A DNA stretch of 64,000 nucleotides from positions 1-64,000 of the forward strand of contig RWJK01001462.1 in assembly GCA_004335835.1 (NCBI GenBank). The letters run 5' to 3'. This document shows, piece after piece, positions 10,829-22,711 of this stretch (position 1 is its first letter; each line of letters starts with the position of its first letter). The translations under genes and the position numbers were made by a program. The stretch is from Scenedesmus sp. ARA3. Lineage: Eukaryota; Chlorophyta; Chlorophyceae; Sphaeropleales; Scenedesmaceae. The notes beneath the pieces were generated by a model, which worked only from the letters and a program-made list of their open reading frames with translations, searched no databases and was not told where the DNA came from.

Positions 10829-12049
10829 GGCACCTGCAGAGCCAGCTGCTGCCTCCTCTGGATGCTGCTGCAGGTGCTGCTGCACCATGTCAGCATACAC
10901 TGGCAGCTGCTCCTGCTGATGTTTCCTGGCCTGCTGCTGCTGCTGCTGTTGCAGCTGCGGGCCTGCTGCTGCAGAAGGCACTGCAGTGTGTGCTGCTGGA
11001 GCTCTGCTGCTGCTGCTGGTGCTGCTGCTTCTTGGCTGCAGGCCAGAGCTATGCCACAGGTCCAGCACCCGGGTGCAGCCAGCTGGCAAGGCATCTGCTG
11101 CTGCATCAGGCTGGGTTGTGCCAGCTGCTGCTGCTGCACGTGGGGTAGCTGCTGCTGCTGCTGCTTGCCGGGGCTGGCTGCTGCTTGTTGCTGCTGCTGC
11201 ATCACCAGCAGCCTGCTGAGCAGCGCAGGTTAATGCAAGGATAGCGAAACATAGAGCAGCAGGTGCAATGGTGTACAGTGGATACAAACTAACAGTTTCA
11301 TCAAAGAGTGTAGACAACACAGAAAAGGCCATCAGCATGGATTGTGGCATGGCAGGCACTGCTGGGCATAGGGTGTGGTGATGCTGTTTGTTTTTTTCAC
11401 TCGGTGCCTGCTGTTTTGCATTGATGCCCTCTTTCACAGCGGGCACCTGCTGTTGCTGCATGCTACCACTGCATGCGGACAGCCTCACTGCTGTGACTGC
11501 CATATGCTTGCAGGAAAGCCCACACACCGTGTGATGCACTTGAAACATCTGCTACAGCATTGGAAACTGCTGTATTACCTGCATCAGCAGCGTCAACAGA
11601 CTGCATGTTGCAATTAGACATCTGCTTGTCCCGCGTACCTGCTGCAAAGCACTTGCTTCGGCCTTCAGCAGCACAAAGCGGCAACGCTTCCTAGGGGGCC
11701 CTGCCACTGCTGCTCCTGCTGCTGTCGCTGCTGCAGCCTCATCCTGCGGCTGCTGTGATGCTGCTGCGATGCCTAACGATCTTTCGAAGTCGCTCACAAG
11801 TGCAGCAGTCCTGCTGGTGGCTTCAAGAACTGCAGGCAGGTCAGCAACAGCAGAACTTATTTGATGCTGACATGCTATGCATGCTGATGGTCCATGCAGC
11901 TATCTAGAGCGGTTACGTGTTAAACGCATGCGTTTCATACCTATTTGCTGCGGAGCCTGGGAATCCCTGCGCCGCTTGACCCGCAGCACAACACCAGCTG
12001 CTCCTGCTGCTGGTGCCTCTGCAGGCTGCTCGTGGTGCTGCGGCTCCAT
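9279..12049 (-). CDS. IWR1: IWR1-type RNA polymerase II nuclear import factor
   Basis: IWR1 (human SLC7A6OS) binds assembled RNA polymerase II and carries it into the nucleus. Exons 12049-11941, 11829-11639, 11215-10373 and 9920-9279 join in phases 1, 0 and 0 to 594 residues. The N-terminal VVLRVKRRRD matches the conserved IWR1 start, and PPRKRCRFVLL follows. The conserved core begins with DEHEFVYDMYVP and continues, after an acidic stretch, with NTPVVQVWEED and the hallmark GYYANSYPDDEAD at about 417-429. About 200 residues of polyGln and polyAla sit between the basic N-terminus and the core, so the protein is longer than fungal or animal IWR1. The tail is acidic and Gly-rich. The assignment rests on the start and core motifs together and is firm. 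Confidence 0.88.
9992..10022 (-). repeat. Copy of the IWR1 exon 4 head
   Basis: The CTGCAG acceptor and first about 20 bp of exon 4 (9895-9926) recur within intron 3, encoding VWG then diverging. Confidence 0.65.
10155..10226. repeat. 22-bp minisatellite in IWR1 intron 3
   Basis: Three full units (10155, 10177, 10199) and a partial fourth share caggcatc...agtcaag. Confidence 0.85.
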
Positions 12050-13313
12050 GTATCCTATCACAACCGATGGTTTGTATCAAAAAGTAGTTTCTTCTGTATT
12101 GGTTTGAGAGGGAGAGGAACGAAAAGCGCCACGGCCAATTCGCAACGGTCTGATGCTCGCCGATCAGTCAGGCCTGTTTGTTTGAACTGCTGCTGCTTCC
12201 CGGACCTTGTCAAGAACCAACTCGAACTCATTGCGACTGTTTTCTTTCTTGCACACTTTGCATTGCTTTGGCAGCATGTGACTGTCACTCTTGAGTCAAA
12301 AGTCTTGACATCGGTTCCCACTGCAACTCCACTGGCATGCAAGCTGCACCTGCACAGACGTCATGAGACGGCCTCCAGCATGTTACAAGGCACCAGTCAG
12401 CCACGTACCTGTGCTTGCCCCACAATCGGAGCTAGCTGCGACAACATTGGACACAAAAGTTTGCCCACAGCAGCCCCACCCTCCCTGTGCAGCCACCCTT
12501 CACCAATTCTGGATCCAATCAGTGCAGGTTGCGAAAACACCAGGTCTCAGGCCAATGCCAGAAGCCCACCGTCTCCCATAATCACCATGGGTAAAAAAAC
12601 ACGCAGCGCGCAAACTGCTGCACACATGTTCTCACCATACTGCAGCACATACGGTACAGTGCCACTTCCTCCCATGAGACTGCCACACCATCGTATACAA
12701 CACAGCAAGACACTGTGGCAGTACCAGTGTCCTCAACGCACACTGAACTGTTCTGCCACGCATGGCAGAGTGAACGCTACTGCACTGACCAGAGATCAGA
12801 TACACCTGTAGCATGATTGTTGACAACTCTCCAACAACCCCCTCGCAAAAATGCTACTAGCCTGCTGTCGGCAGGCCAGAAAACAAGCAAAACATCAACG
12901 ATTTCCAATCGTCTGTGTACAATTACTACAGCAACTGCCAGCCATACATCGACATCAATGAATGAGTCGATCATTGGCTGCAGCTGCATGTTCCTGATGA
13001 ACATCATGATGAACATCATAATGACACTGTCCCATACACACCACGCAACACAGCGCTTATTAGACAGGCAGGATCAACCTGCTGCTTGGTGTGCAGCGTG
13101 CAGGCTGCTGGTGTTGCAGCCGCACAGCCACGCACGCCAACTCCTAGTATCCGTAACCTGGTACTTCCAACTGCACAGCCACAACCTGTTCAGGCTTCAA
13201 GGCACTGGGAAGAATACCGCACACTTGGCTGTCCTAACCACCACTATTTGCCCGAGCAAAACTGCCCCTTGCTTTCTGCTGCGGCTCTTTGCTGCTGCTG
13301 CTGCACCTCATGT
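12050..13313. other. Intergenic, IWR1 upstream region
   Basis: About 1.26 kb between the IWR1 start and the end of the ABM-domain gene. Reading frames of 100-290 codons cross it on the plus strand, but none shows a domain, repeat or codon pattern like the neighbouring genes. A short atgaacatc repeat lies near 12995-13020. Confidence 0.5.
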
Positions 13314-15364
13314 TTAAGGGTGGCGGGAGGGCACGCGCCACAGCTTCTTGTTAATAACAACGATGTCGCTGTCAGTGACGTACTTCAGGAAGTCGCGCAC
13401 AGCGCCCTTGCGAGCAGCCTTGCCCAGAGCCTCATACGACTCCCAGGCGCTGTAGGACACAAAGACGGTGTTGTCGCCTGCAGCAGAATAACAGTTAAGG
13501 AAAAGAATAACATTGCATCAAGCCTTTGCGAGCGGCCTTGCCGAGCGCTTCGTAGGACTCCCAGGCGCTGTAGGAGACGAATACCGTGTTCTCACCTGCA
13601 AACATAACATGCAGAACAGTAATTTTTGTTGCGGGCATAAACAAATAAACCTGTGCCGAGCGCCTCCAGCCCCGGCACTGTAGGAGACAAACACTATGCA
13701 GCCAGCTGTGGGAAAACCCAGAGGTTAGATGTTGAGCAGGCATGATGACAATGGGTGCATGCAGGAGCCAGCAGGGCAAGGGGCAACCCGCCCTCCAACC
13801 CTAGGCACACCAGTGCAAGAAAAAGCTGCCACCGGCGGTGAATACACATCAAGCAACATGCCGCACCTGCAGGCTTCTTCAGCACCAGGGCCAGCTTGCC
13901 CGTGGCGTCCTCCAGGGCCTCTGCCACCTTGTCACCATCGTAACATGACACATATTTTGATAGGAAAACACAGAATCACATACATATCAACATGCAGCAC
14001 ATGCAGGCTGGTGGTTCAGCACCAGGGGCAGCTTGCCCCTACTGTCCTCCAGCGCCTTGACCATGCAGGCACCAACGCAACATGACACAACTGCAAACAT
14101 GACACAACTTCAAACATGACACAACTTCAAACATGACACACAAAGTCACATGCACGATAACATGACGCACCTGCTGGCTTGTTCAGCACCAGCGCCAGCT
14201 TGCCCTCGGCGTCCTCCAGACCCTCTTCTGACCAGGCACCAACGTAACATAACATGATGATAAATAAGTTAACATAATGATGATTGAATAGTAACATAAT
14301 GATGATTCAAAAGTAACATAAGGAATTAACATAGTATAATGCCGCACCTGCCGGCTTGCTGAGCACCAGGGCCAGCTTGCCCTTTGCATCCTCCAGGGCC
14401 TCAGCCATCTTGCCAAATGCCTTGATGAAGTCACGGCCGTCACCTGGCAGCAGCAGCAGCAGCACGAGATGGTGTAAGCAAAAGGTTACCAGGCCAATGA
14501 GCAGGCGCGTCTGGTAGCGCATCTTACCAGATGCCTAGATGTCACGGCGCCACCTGGCAGCAGCAGCAGCAAGAGTTGGCTGGTACTGCCATACCACAAA
14601 CAAAAACAGCAGCAGCAGCAGCAAGAGGGGCACAGCACACCACAGCGTGGGTCAAGGACCCACCACAAACGAGGACAAACGCAAACTGCATCCAAAAAGG
14701 TGCCCACAAGGAGGCACGATCACGAGGAGGAACGATGTACTTGTAAAGAGCCAGCCTCACGGGCCATCCGCGCTTCTTTTTGTCCTCAGCACCAGCTCCA
14801 GCAGCAGCAGCAACAAAACATGTCTTAACTTTCATCAACTTTCATCATTAACTTTCATCAACCGTAGCAATGCGTAACACTCACGAGGAGGCACGATGTA
14901 CTTGGTGACCAGCCTCACAGGCCATCCGCGCTTCTTGTTGTCATCAGCGCCACCAGCAGCAGCAGCAGCGAAGGGCGTGGCCGCCAGGTCAGCGCCCGCA
15001 GCATCACCAACTTCATACAACAGCAGCACTTGCCACACACCACCGACACAAGCAGCAGCAGAGCAGCAGCACCAGCAGGAGGGGAACACAACACCATGGC
15101 ACACTGCTAGCCACAAACCACACGCAACAAAACACAATGCTGGTTCTGTAAATTACTCACGAGGCGGCACGATGTACTTGGTGACCAGCCTCACAGGCCA
15201 TCCGCGCTTCTTGTTGTCATCAGCGCCAGCAGCAGCAGCAGCAGCGAAGGGCGTGGCCGCCAGGTCTGCGCCCGCAGCATCATCAGCTGTGAAGCAGTCA
15301 GCGCCATTGGCGTTGGCGCCGTTCTCATCCTTCTTGCAGTCCTTGCAGTGGCAGCCGTGGATCT

Positions 15365-15395
<31 letters not shown>

Positions 15396-16695
15396 AAACA
15401 GATCAGCAGGGAGAGACAGTTGCCGCTGTTGGCAGCCTCATAGTTCTTCTTGCAGTGCTTGCAGTGGCAGTGGTGGATCTGACGCAGCGACAGGAAGCAT
15501 CAGCAGCAGCAGCACGATTGCAAGGTGATATTCAACCAAAAATTGACAGCTCATGAGTCCACGGTGCAGTGTGTGATCAGCCTTCGCATTGTGTGGCGCA
15601 TTGCATGATCTGAAAAGCTGACACCTCCTTGTCACCATGACACTGCGAACTGAGGAGTAGCCACACTTTCCAAATCAACCAGTACGCTCTTGCAAAGATC
15701 TGCAGAGCAGCTACATCAAGCACAAGCTCACAGGGAAGACCAGGCTACACTCCACAGGCACGTCGGCCGTTATCAGTGTGCACACGCGCACACGTACACG
15801 CGCGCACGCCCGCACACGCAGGACGCACGCGCGCACGAACACAGCAAACATGACTTGGTCAACATGAAGAAAACTTTTATCCAGGAAGACAAGAACATGC
15901 AGTGCCACTCACGAGGAAGACCAGGACGGGCACGATGGCGGTCATCAGCACACAAAACCTGGCCAACATCTAGCCAACGATGAGCCAAAACAACACGACT
16001 TGATGTAGTGCCACTCACCGGGAAGACCAGGGTGTACTCCACGGGCACATTGGCGGTCATCAGGTAGGAGCCAAAGTCGCGCAGCGCCTCGGAGCTGCAA
16101 TGACATGCAGCAGCAGCAGCAGAAGCAGCAGCAGCGGCGGCGTCAGGTAGGAGCCAAAGTCGCGCAGCGCCTCAGAGCTGCAATGACAGGCAGCAGCAGA
16201 AGCACCAGCAGCAGCAGACAGTATGACGGTCAGAGGTAGGAGCCAAGGTGACGCAGCGCCTCGAAGCTGCAAGGACAGGCAGCAGAACAGGGAGCAGTAC
16301 AGCAGCAGACAGAGCGCACACGTGCATATGTTGGCTGCAGCCGACTTGCTGCGTATTCAGTGTTTGATGCGATCTGCCGAACGCGATGCTGCCAGCGCTG
16401 CCAGCGACAGCGGTCTGAACAACACCACCTTTCAAGTGTGCTGCAGTCATACGCCTTACTATGGTACAGGGCAGCTCCAGGCGTCTACAGCACTGTGCGT
16501 ACCGCATGAAGGCGGCTTGCACACTAGCATACACTGTATAGCAGGCTGGTGCGTGCCGGCATGCCAGCAACACATTAGTGTTTGTAATGGGGCAGGAACA
16601 TCCAGCTCCAGCACTGTGCTTACCGCATGTGCTTGAAAGCAGCCTCCACGTTCTTGTAGACAGTGTAGGAGGTCCACACCAGGTTGTCACCTGCA

Positions 16696-16726
<31 letters not shown>

Positions 16727-18262
16727 GATAAGGAACTTATTGACAGCCTGCTCACTCCCGGCCCAATTACACCATCCAAAAAGAGCAACAGGCCGCCCCT
16801 CTGGAAAGCCAGACACACCGCATATTGGTTCTGTTTCATGGCGCAGCGGTGCCCTCCAACTTCAACCCCAATCTCAACTCCAAATTGCCACGCCCCTGCA
16901 GCAGCCCCTGCAACCTTGGACAGGCGGTGTGCAGCAGGCCCAGACGGATCAAGCATGGCCTTGTATAAACTTGGGAAAGTAAAGATGTTTATATACAACG
17001 GTGTGTTTGCGCGCTGCCTGCCCCTCACCTGCCACCTTGGAGAGGCTGTGGTGCAGCAGGCCCTTCTCATCCTCACTCCTGGCGTTGTACGCCCACCAGC
17101 GGTGCACAAAGTTGATGTGACCATCTGCAGTAGCAGCAGCAGCAGCAGCAGCAGCACCAACAGCAGCAGGCTTGTGGTTCCAATGGCAGCAACATCAGCA
17201 GCACCAATAGTATGCAGCAGCGGCTAGCGGTGACAGGAGGTCGACAACAAACGAGGGCGGCGAGGGCAGGCGCCTCTGACTGCTGGCAAGAAGGCAGGAA
17301 GGCATTATCAAAAGATGCATAGGACAGCACAAGGCGTGGGCAAGGCTGTGTCAATGCACGCGTGCATGGGTATACTTGTGGCTAATGCACCACGCATGGA
17401 AACTGGGAAGGCAGCAGCTGTGAGATGCTGCCCCACATGATGACGTAAAAAGCCGGCACCTGCACAGTACGCTGTTGTGTGCTGTCCTATCCTCAGCACA
17501 GCTGCATACTACACACGGCATGCAAGGCTGGGATTCCAATGCAGTTACCTGGCGGTGTCAACGCAGCAGTTTAACAGTTGTAGCCTAGTGTTAGCAGCAT
17601 CCTCACGTTGGCTGCGTGATTGAAGCGCTGGTGCAATGGCTGACACCATACTGCAATGCATGGACTTGGCAGTACCACAAAACAGCAGTGGGCAACAGCA
17701 GTTGTGGCTTGGCTGCTTGCAGCAGCACCTGCAAACATCTCTCACCTGGCTTCACCAGGAACTTGGTGGCAACATGGATCGGCCAGCTGCCCTTGCCCTT
17801 GCCCTTCTGCACATGCTCGTTGGTGGCCAGCATCATCTGCTCGAGGAATAAAAGCAGAAGAATGTATTTATTTTGCCAGGCATGCAGTTGAGGTGTGGTG
17901 CAAGGGGTGGTTTGACAGGCAGCCAGAAGTTCAAACCATGCGTTGGTGAAGTTTGCAGGACATGCAGGCCACAGCTGCGAGCCAGCTCTGCATGCTAGCG
18001 ATCGTAACGAATTGGCTGCAACATGTCCGATAGCACAGCGTACCTCCAGGTCTCCGTGCGCTGCGGATGCCATCATGTTGCCAACCACCTGAGCAGCAGC
18101 ACTGGTGTCCTCATTGCTGTCCTGCTGCTTGGCAGCGCCCTGCATGCCCATCATTGACTGTGGCAGCGACTCCAGCATGGAAAGAGCGTCCGCTGGCAGG
18201 CGAGCGGCTTGAGCCATGCACGCCAGGGCCAGCAGGCCCGCGAAAAACAGCAGCTTGGCCAT
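13314..18262 (-). CDS. Secreted protein with two ABM-like (dimeric alpha/beta-barrel) domains
   Basis: Eight exons (18262-18044, 17836-17746, 17124-17029, 16690-16624, 16094-16019, 15362-15161, 14443-14348, 13477-13314) join through phases 0, 1, 1, 2, 0, 1 and 1 to exactly 336 residues. The Met begins a classic signal peptide (MAKLLFFAGLLALACMAQAA). Two homologous halves follow. Half one has WPIHVATKFLVKPG, WTSYTVYKNVEAAF and ALRDFGSYL (about 90-183). Half two has WPVRLVTKYIVPPR, VSYSAWESYEALGKAARK and FLKYVTDSDIVV (about 236-330). The pattern of a beta strand with KxxVxPG, two helices, and Tyr/Trp-Glu-Ser resembles antibiotic-biosynthesis-monooxygenase-like ferredoxin folds. A Cys/His cluster (HGCHCKDCKKD) sits between the halves. 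Enzymatic function cannot be assigned. Five exons have tandem copies. Confidence 0.8.
13515..13700 (-). repeat. Two copies of the head of ABM-gene exon 8
   Basis: 13515-13600 repeats the start of exon 8 with a CAG acceptor and an open frame (ENTVFVSYSAWESYEALGKA). A shorter decayed copy is at 13650-13700. Both lie in intron 7. Confidence 0.85.
13862..14232 (-). repeat. Three copies of the tail of ABM-gene exon 7
   Basis: The end of exon 7, encoding LEDAKGKLALVLSKPAG, recurs at about 14165-14232 (LEDAEGKLALVLNKPAG), 14013-14070 (LEDSRGKLPLVLN) and 13862-13935 (LEDATGKLALVLKKPAG). The outer two keep the donor-side GCAG|GTGCG pattern. Confidence 0.85.
14722..15005 (-). repeat. Two copies of the 3' half of ABM-gene exon 6
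   Basis: 14884-15005 is a near-identical copy of 15161-15285, open and with the same donor (CCTC|GTGAG), encoding KKRGWPVRLVTKYIVPP. 14722-14805 is a third copy in which the VTK codons have been altered to include a stop. Confidence 0.9.
15418..15482 (-). repeat. Copy of the head of ABM-gene exon 6
   Basis: This in-frame copy reads IHHCHCKHCKKNYEAAN against IHGCHCKDCKKDENGAN in the real exon, and is preceded by a CAG acceptor. It could be an alternative exon start. Confidence 0.75.
15728..16272 (-). repeat. Copies of both edges of ABM-gene exon 5
   Basis: The donor edge (true copy 16019-16065, VPVEYTLVFP) recurs at 15903-15950 and 15728-15776. The acceptor edge (true copy 16066-16100, SEALRDFGSYL) recurs at 16146-16186 and 16230-16272. 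Confidence 0.8.
16478..16545 (-). repeat. Decayed copy of ABM-gene exon 4
   Basis: The segment resembles 16612-16672 (TVYKNVEAAFKHMR) but has several substitutions and a premature stop. Confidence 0.65.
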
Positions 18263-20283
18263 TGTGGGGGATTGAAGCACGCTTGGCAACAAACAATGAA
18301 TGCGGATCACCGCTTTGTGAAAGCTGGAAGCCAAGATGCGGGAGATCGGCTTGGCTTTGAAGCGATCTGGGCTCTCGTAGACTTGTGTGACGGAGGACCG
18401 GTGGGAGTTGTAGAGAGAGCTCAGATCCTACCAGCGCTTCAACCACCACACATGCACACGCGTAATCGCCGAGGCTTTTTAACCCAAAGACCGTGGTTTT
18501 CAAATCAATGCACACAGCTTACAACGCACTGCACCTGTCGTCGACGGAGTCCATTACACCTCTCTTTTCAAACGCCCATACGTTCAACCAACGTGGTCCA
18601 GCAATATCACCAATGGTAAGGACTTCATTTCTGTTATTATTTAATTAATCCAGGGTCTGAGATGTGCGGAGGACAGGTGAGCCCAAACACCCAGACGCAG
18701 GTACATTGTACTGCTCACATACTACCCAACCAGTGCAATCGCGTATAAACGGTCGCTGTGTGTTTTGTACCTGCACACAGGTTGATTTTCGGGCAGTTGT
18801 TGCAGAGCATCTGTGAACTGTGCAACTTTGATTTTCAGTCACTGCGGGTCGACAACTTGTCTTGATGTTGAATATCCAGCCTGGCAGGCTGGCAGGCTTG
18901 CGCTGCAGGCCTTGCAAGGTGCTTTGAGGTGCCAGTCACGTGCGCTGACCACAACTGAGGAAGTGGTTAGTGGGCGTTGGTCTTGATGCTGCTCTCAATC
19001 CGGGATGGCATGCACACACGCAGCAGAATTGACAGCAGCCTGCCAGCAGCCTGAGGCGGGCAGTACTGCAGTGCAGATCTGCAGAATTCGAAGTTTTGAG
19101 CTTGCACTTACTTTTAAGGCACATTGCTGGCCAGCACTACAAAAGAGGCTGCTGTACACTGCTCAGTTAAACAGACCACGCAACAAGGGCCAGCCAGAAA
19201 AGGAAGAAAAGAAACCACTGCAACCACGCACCACCGGTGCCAGCGCTCTCAGAGGCTCATTTTCTCACCTGTTCAGTGCCAGCCTGGACTCCAAGCGACC
19301 TGGCTGTAATATGACAGTTTTAGGCATGTAAATGCATTTCCGTTCACCTGCAAGCAATGCTGCCAAGCGCCCTGGCAGTGCACATCCTGCAAGTGCAGCA
19401 CAACACCATGCTGCTATCCTTGCACTATCAAGGCCCATTCATATCAAGATGTACAGTCATCAGCCGCGTTCATCGAACACAACAGCAAGTTATCGCTGAA
19501 GGCTAAGTACAGCCATGCCAACAGCATACACCATGTTCTGCTGGTGCTGTGCTACAGTGGTACTGATCAGCTGAAACATCTGCAGCTGCAGCACTGGCAA
19601 GATGTTGCTGGTCTCCAGTCCAACTAGGACGGGTTGCACCAAGGCAAGGACAGCAAAGCAAAGGACTCTGAAGAGCATTCACAGGACCCCAGCAGACACT
19701 GGATATAGCCACTTTCTCCCTCCCCAGACATATGAAAATGCATTCAGCGCCGTGACGTGTGAGCTCAGCTCGGCTCGGCTTGCTGCAGCACAGCAGCACT
19801 GCCAGGGCTCCTAGCAGCTGCACACCACGCCACACAGCACATGCAACTTGCCAGATGTCTTGTTATGCAGCGCCAAAGCGGCATGCATGTGGCCCACAGC
19901 CCTGCGTAGGCTCAAAGTGCATAATCACCGCCACCCGCCCACAACATGCACGAAACTATGAGCTTGCACATGTGCATATGCATATGCAAATGAATGCATC
20001 ACAAGCAGCCGCTCAGCGCTGCATGAACACACCAGCCGCCAAGCCCCATGCGTTTTGCTGCACGATACTAGCATGCCCGCCACGACGTCACGATGCTTGC
20101 TGCTGCACCATCGCACCCAGCGGGACAAAAGCATCGTGAGCAGCGCAGGCTGAGCTGCAGCTGCACGACAGTGGCCCCCTCTCTTAGTTTCACAACACAC
20201 AAAACACAGCCCGTGCTTCAAGCAAATGATAGGCACCGAATTTAATCCGACCACAGAATCCACTCACACCAGAATCCACATTA
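18263..20283. other. Intergenic, ABM-gene upstream region
   Basis: About 2 kb without a convincing exon. It holds the ABM-gene 5' region and the 3' flank of the ADC-like gene. A short alternating tgcatatgcatatgcaaat stretch lies near 19975. Confidence 0.5.
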
Positions 20284-22660
20284 TTAACCAAAGAAAGGGA
20301 ACGCTATACTGCTGCGCCCAGTTGCAACAGCAGAACCGCCGCGGCCGCCACCACTAGCAGCAGCAGCGCCGCCACGGCTGCCACCACTAGCAGCAGCAGC
20401 AGCAGCAGGTTGGCACAGCTCTGGGGCTGTCAGTTGTGCTGTTGTTCCTGAAGGCAGGCGCACGGCAAATGGCATCAGGCTTGGGGATTCCTGGCTGTGG
20501 CCTGTCCATGCCTCTCCATCCATGAAGGAGTGCGTCACCTTGGAAACAGTGCCTGCAGGAGACACGGCAGAGCAGCAGTAGCTGTGCGTGAGGCGGTGAT
20601 CGAGGCAGGGCAACAGATTGCCATCAGGTGCTTGAGCTGCTGCATGCAAGCTGGTGCATGCAAGCTGATGTATGTGGCTGGTGCATGTGGCTGGTAACAA
20701 TTTTATTTGGATTATTCATGAATAGCACGATGACGCAGCGATGCGTGAACCAGCCGCCAGAGCATCGGCGATTGCCAGCAGCTTCACACAACGAAAGAAG
20801 CCTTATACACCTGAGTTTTGACTTTTGAACAGTGAAGGGTATACCACCCAAACGTCAAAACCGTTGTTATGAGATTTCTTATGAGCTTCAATGGCTTGCA
20901 TGCATGCAACTGATGAACTTGTGTGTCAACAATCTTTCAGTGCAATATGCTGTCCTACAAAGCTGCACAGCTTTGATGTTCCCATGGCCAGAACCCTAGG
21001 CACAAGCCCACCATGGTGCTTGCTCACCTGACGCAGTGCTGGCGCAGACCTTTGTTGTTAGCCTGCCCATCGGCTTGGCCTTGAAAGCATTCTGAGAAGT
21101 AGAAAATGCCGCCACGTCAGCATACTCCGTTTTGCCGATGTTGTCGTCGATCGGCAGCTGCACTGATGCAATGCATCCAGCAGCATCTTGCACGAATGCC
21201 GATACCAGCTGCATGCCTTTGCTCTGAAGCGGCCGTGGGAGTGGCACGTCTGCCATCTTTGCTTCAAAGATGAGCTTGTTGCTTTTGTTATCTTTGACGC
21301 TGACTTTGACCCAGCCGGGGCCTGTTGACCAGTCAAAGGTAGCCAGCTCCTGCAGGAGACACGTGTGACAGCACACTTGAAATTCCAAAACAGGGATGTG
21401 CCATCGCGTTTACAACGCATCAGTGTCAACACCGCCTGCAACCTTACGTGTCCGTGTCCTTGGCCGCACTCCTGCTGCTGTTTATGCTGCTGCTCGCGTC
21501 CACTACCGACAGCGTCTAGTTGCTGTGCGCCATCCCAGCAGTGACACATAAGGTTCTACCTTACTGCAGAAGCACGCTTGCCGGACAACATAGCAGCTGC
21601 CGATCACGTTGGGGAGGCCCCAGATGTTCCTGCCAACAACACAGCAAAAACGCAGAAAGCAAGCGGCAAGCAGCAGAAAAGCAGCAAGAAAGCAGCCTTG
21701 CCTCACCTTGGGCATGCCCCAGATGTTCCTGCCAGCTCGCTGAGAGAAGGGAGAGTCTACCCAAATACGCGCCACATGCTGCAGCCCATCACCGCCGCAA
21801 TCGGCTGCAGTGTCATACTTGCCAGGGCTGCATGTGTGCAGTAGACAGCAGGCAGAGCAGCACAGGTGGTAGTGGTTAGTGTCACGTGGATCACACATAC
21901 GCGCAACATACTGCAGGCCATCCACGCCGCAATCTGCTGCAGTGTTTCAACCCTCCAAGGCTGTGTGTGTATGTGTGCAGCAGAGAGCAGGCGGGGCAGC
22001 ACAGGTGGCAGTGGTTAGGGTCACGTGGATCTCACATACGCGCAACATGCTGCAGCCCATCCACGCCGCAATCTGCCGCAGTGTTTAAACCTTCCAGGGC
22101 TGTGTGTGTGCAGCAGACAGCAGGCGGGGCAGCACAGGTGGCAGTGGTGAGTGTCACGTGGATCACACATATGCGCAACATGCTGCAGCCCATCCACGCC
22201 GCAATCTGCTGCAGTGTGGTGCCTTCCATGGTTGCATGTATACAGCGGGCAGCGGGCAGACAGGCACAGGTGATGATAATGAGTGCACATGCAACACACA
22301 TTGCAGATGCGTGCAACATGCTGCAGCCCCTCCAAGCAGCAGTCTGCAGCCGTGTTGAACTAACAGGGCTGCGAAACATTGTTTTTGAATATCAGAACAA
22401 ACTGGTGGAGTGAGACCGGTGATTTTCAGGTGGATGGTCAATGCAGGGGCATGTGGGACACAAGTGCTGTGCAGCGTCAATGGTATCAAGTACAGGGGCA
22501 AGCTGCACGGGCAGTGCTGCAGCCTGTACAGCCTGATGATAAGAATGAATTTACACATCCTCCGAGTCCTCACGGACCGCAGATGTGCGTCGCTGCTGCT
22601 GTCATAGAAGGACATCTGGATGTATTGGATGAGGCAGCTTGCTGTGTAGCTAGTAGCTGC

Positions 22661-22711
<51 letters not shown>

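Noticed and set aside
11945..12811. 288-codon plus-strand open reading frame
   Set aside because: It overlaps the IWR1 first exon on the other strand and shows no domain or repeat.
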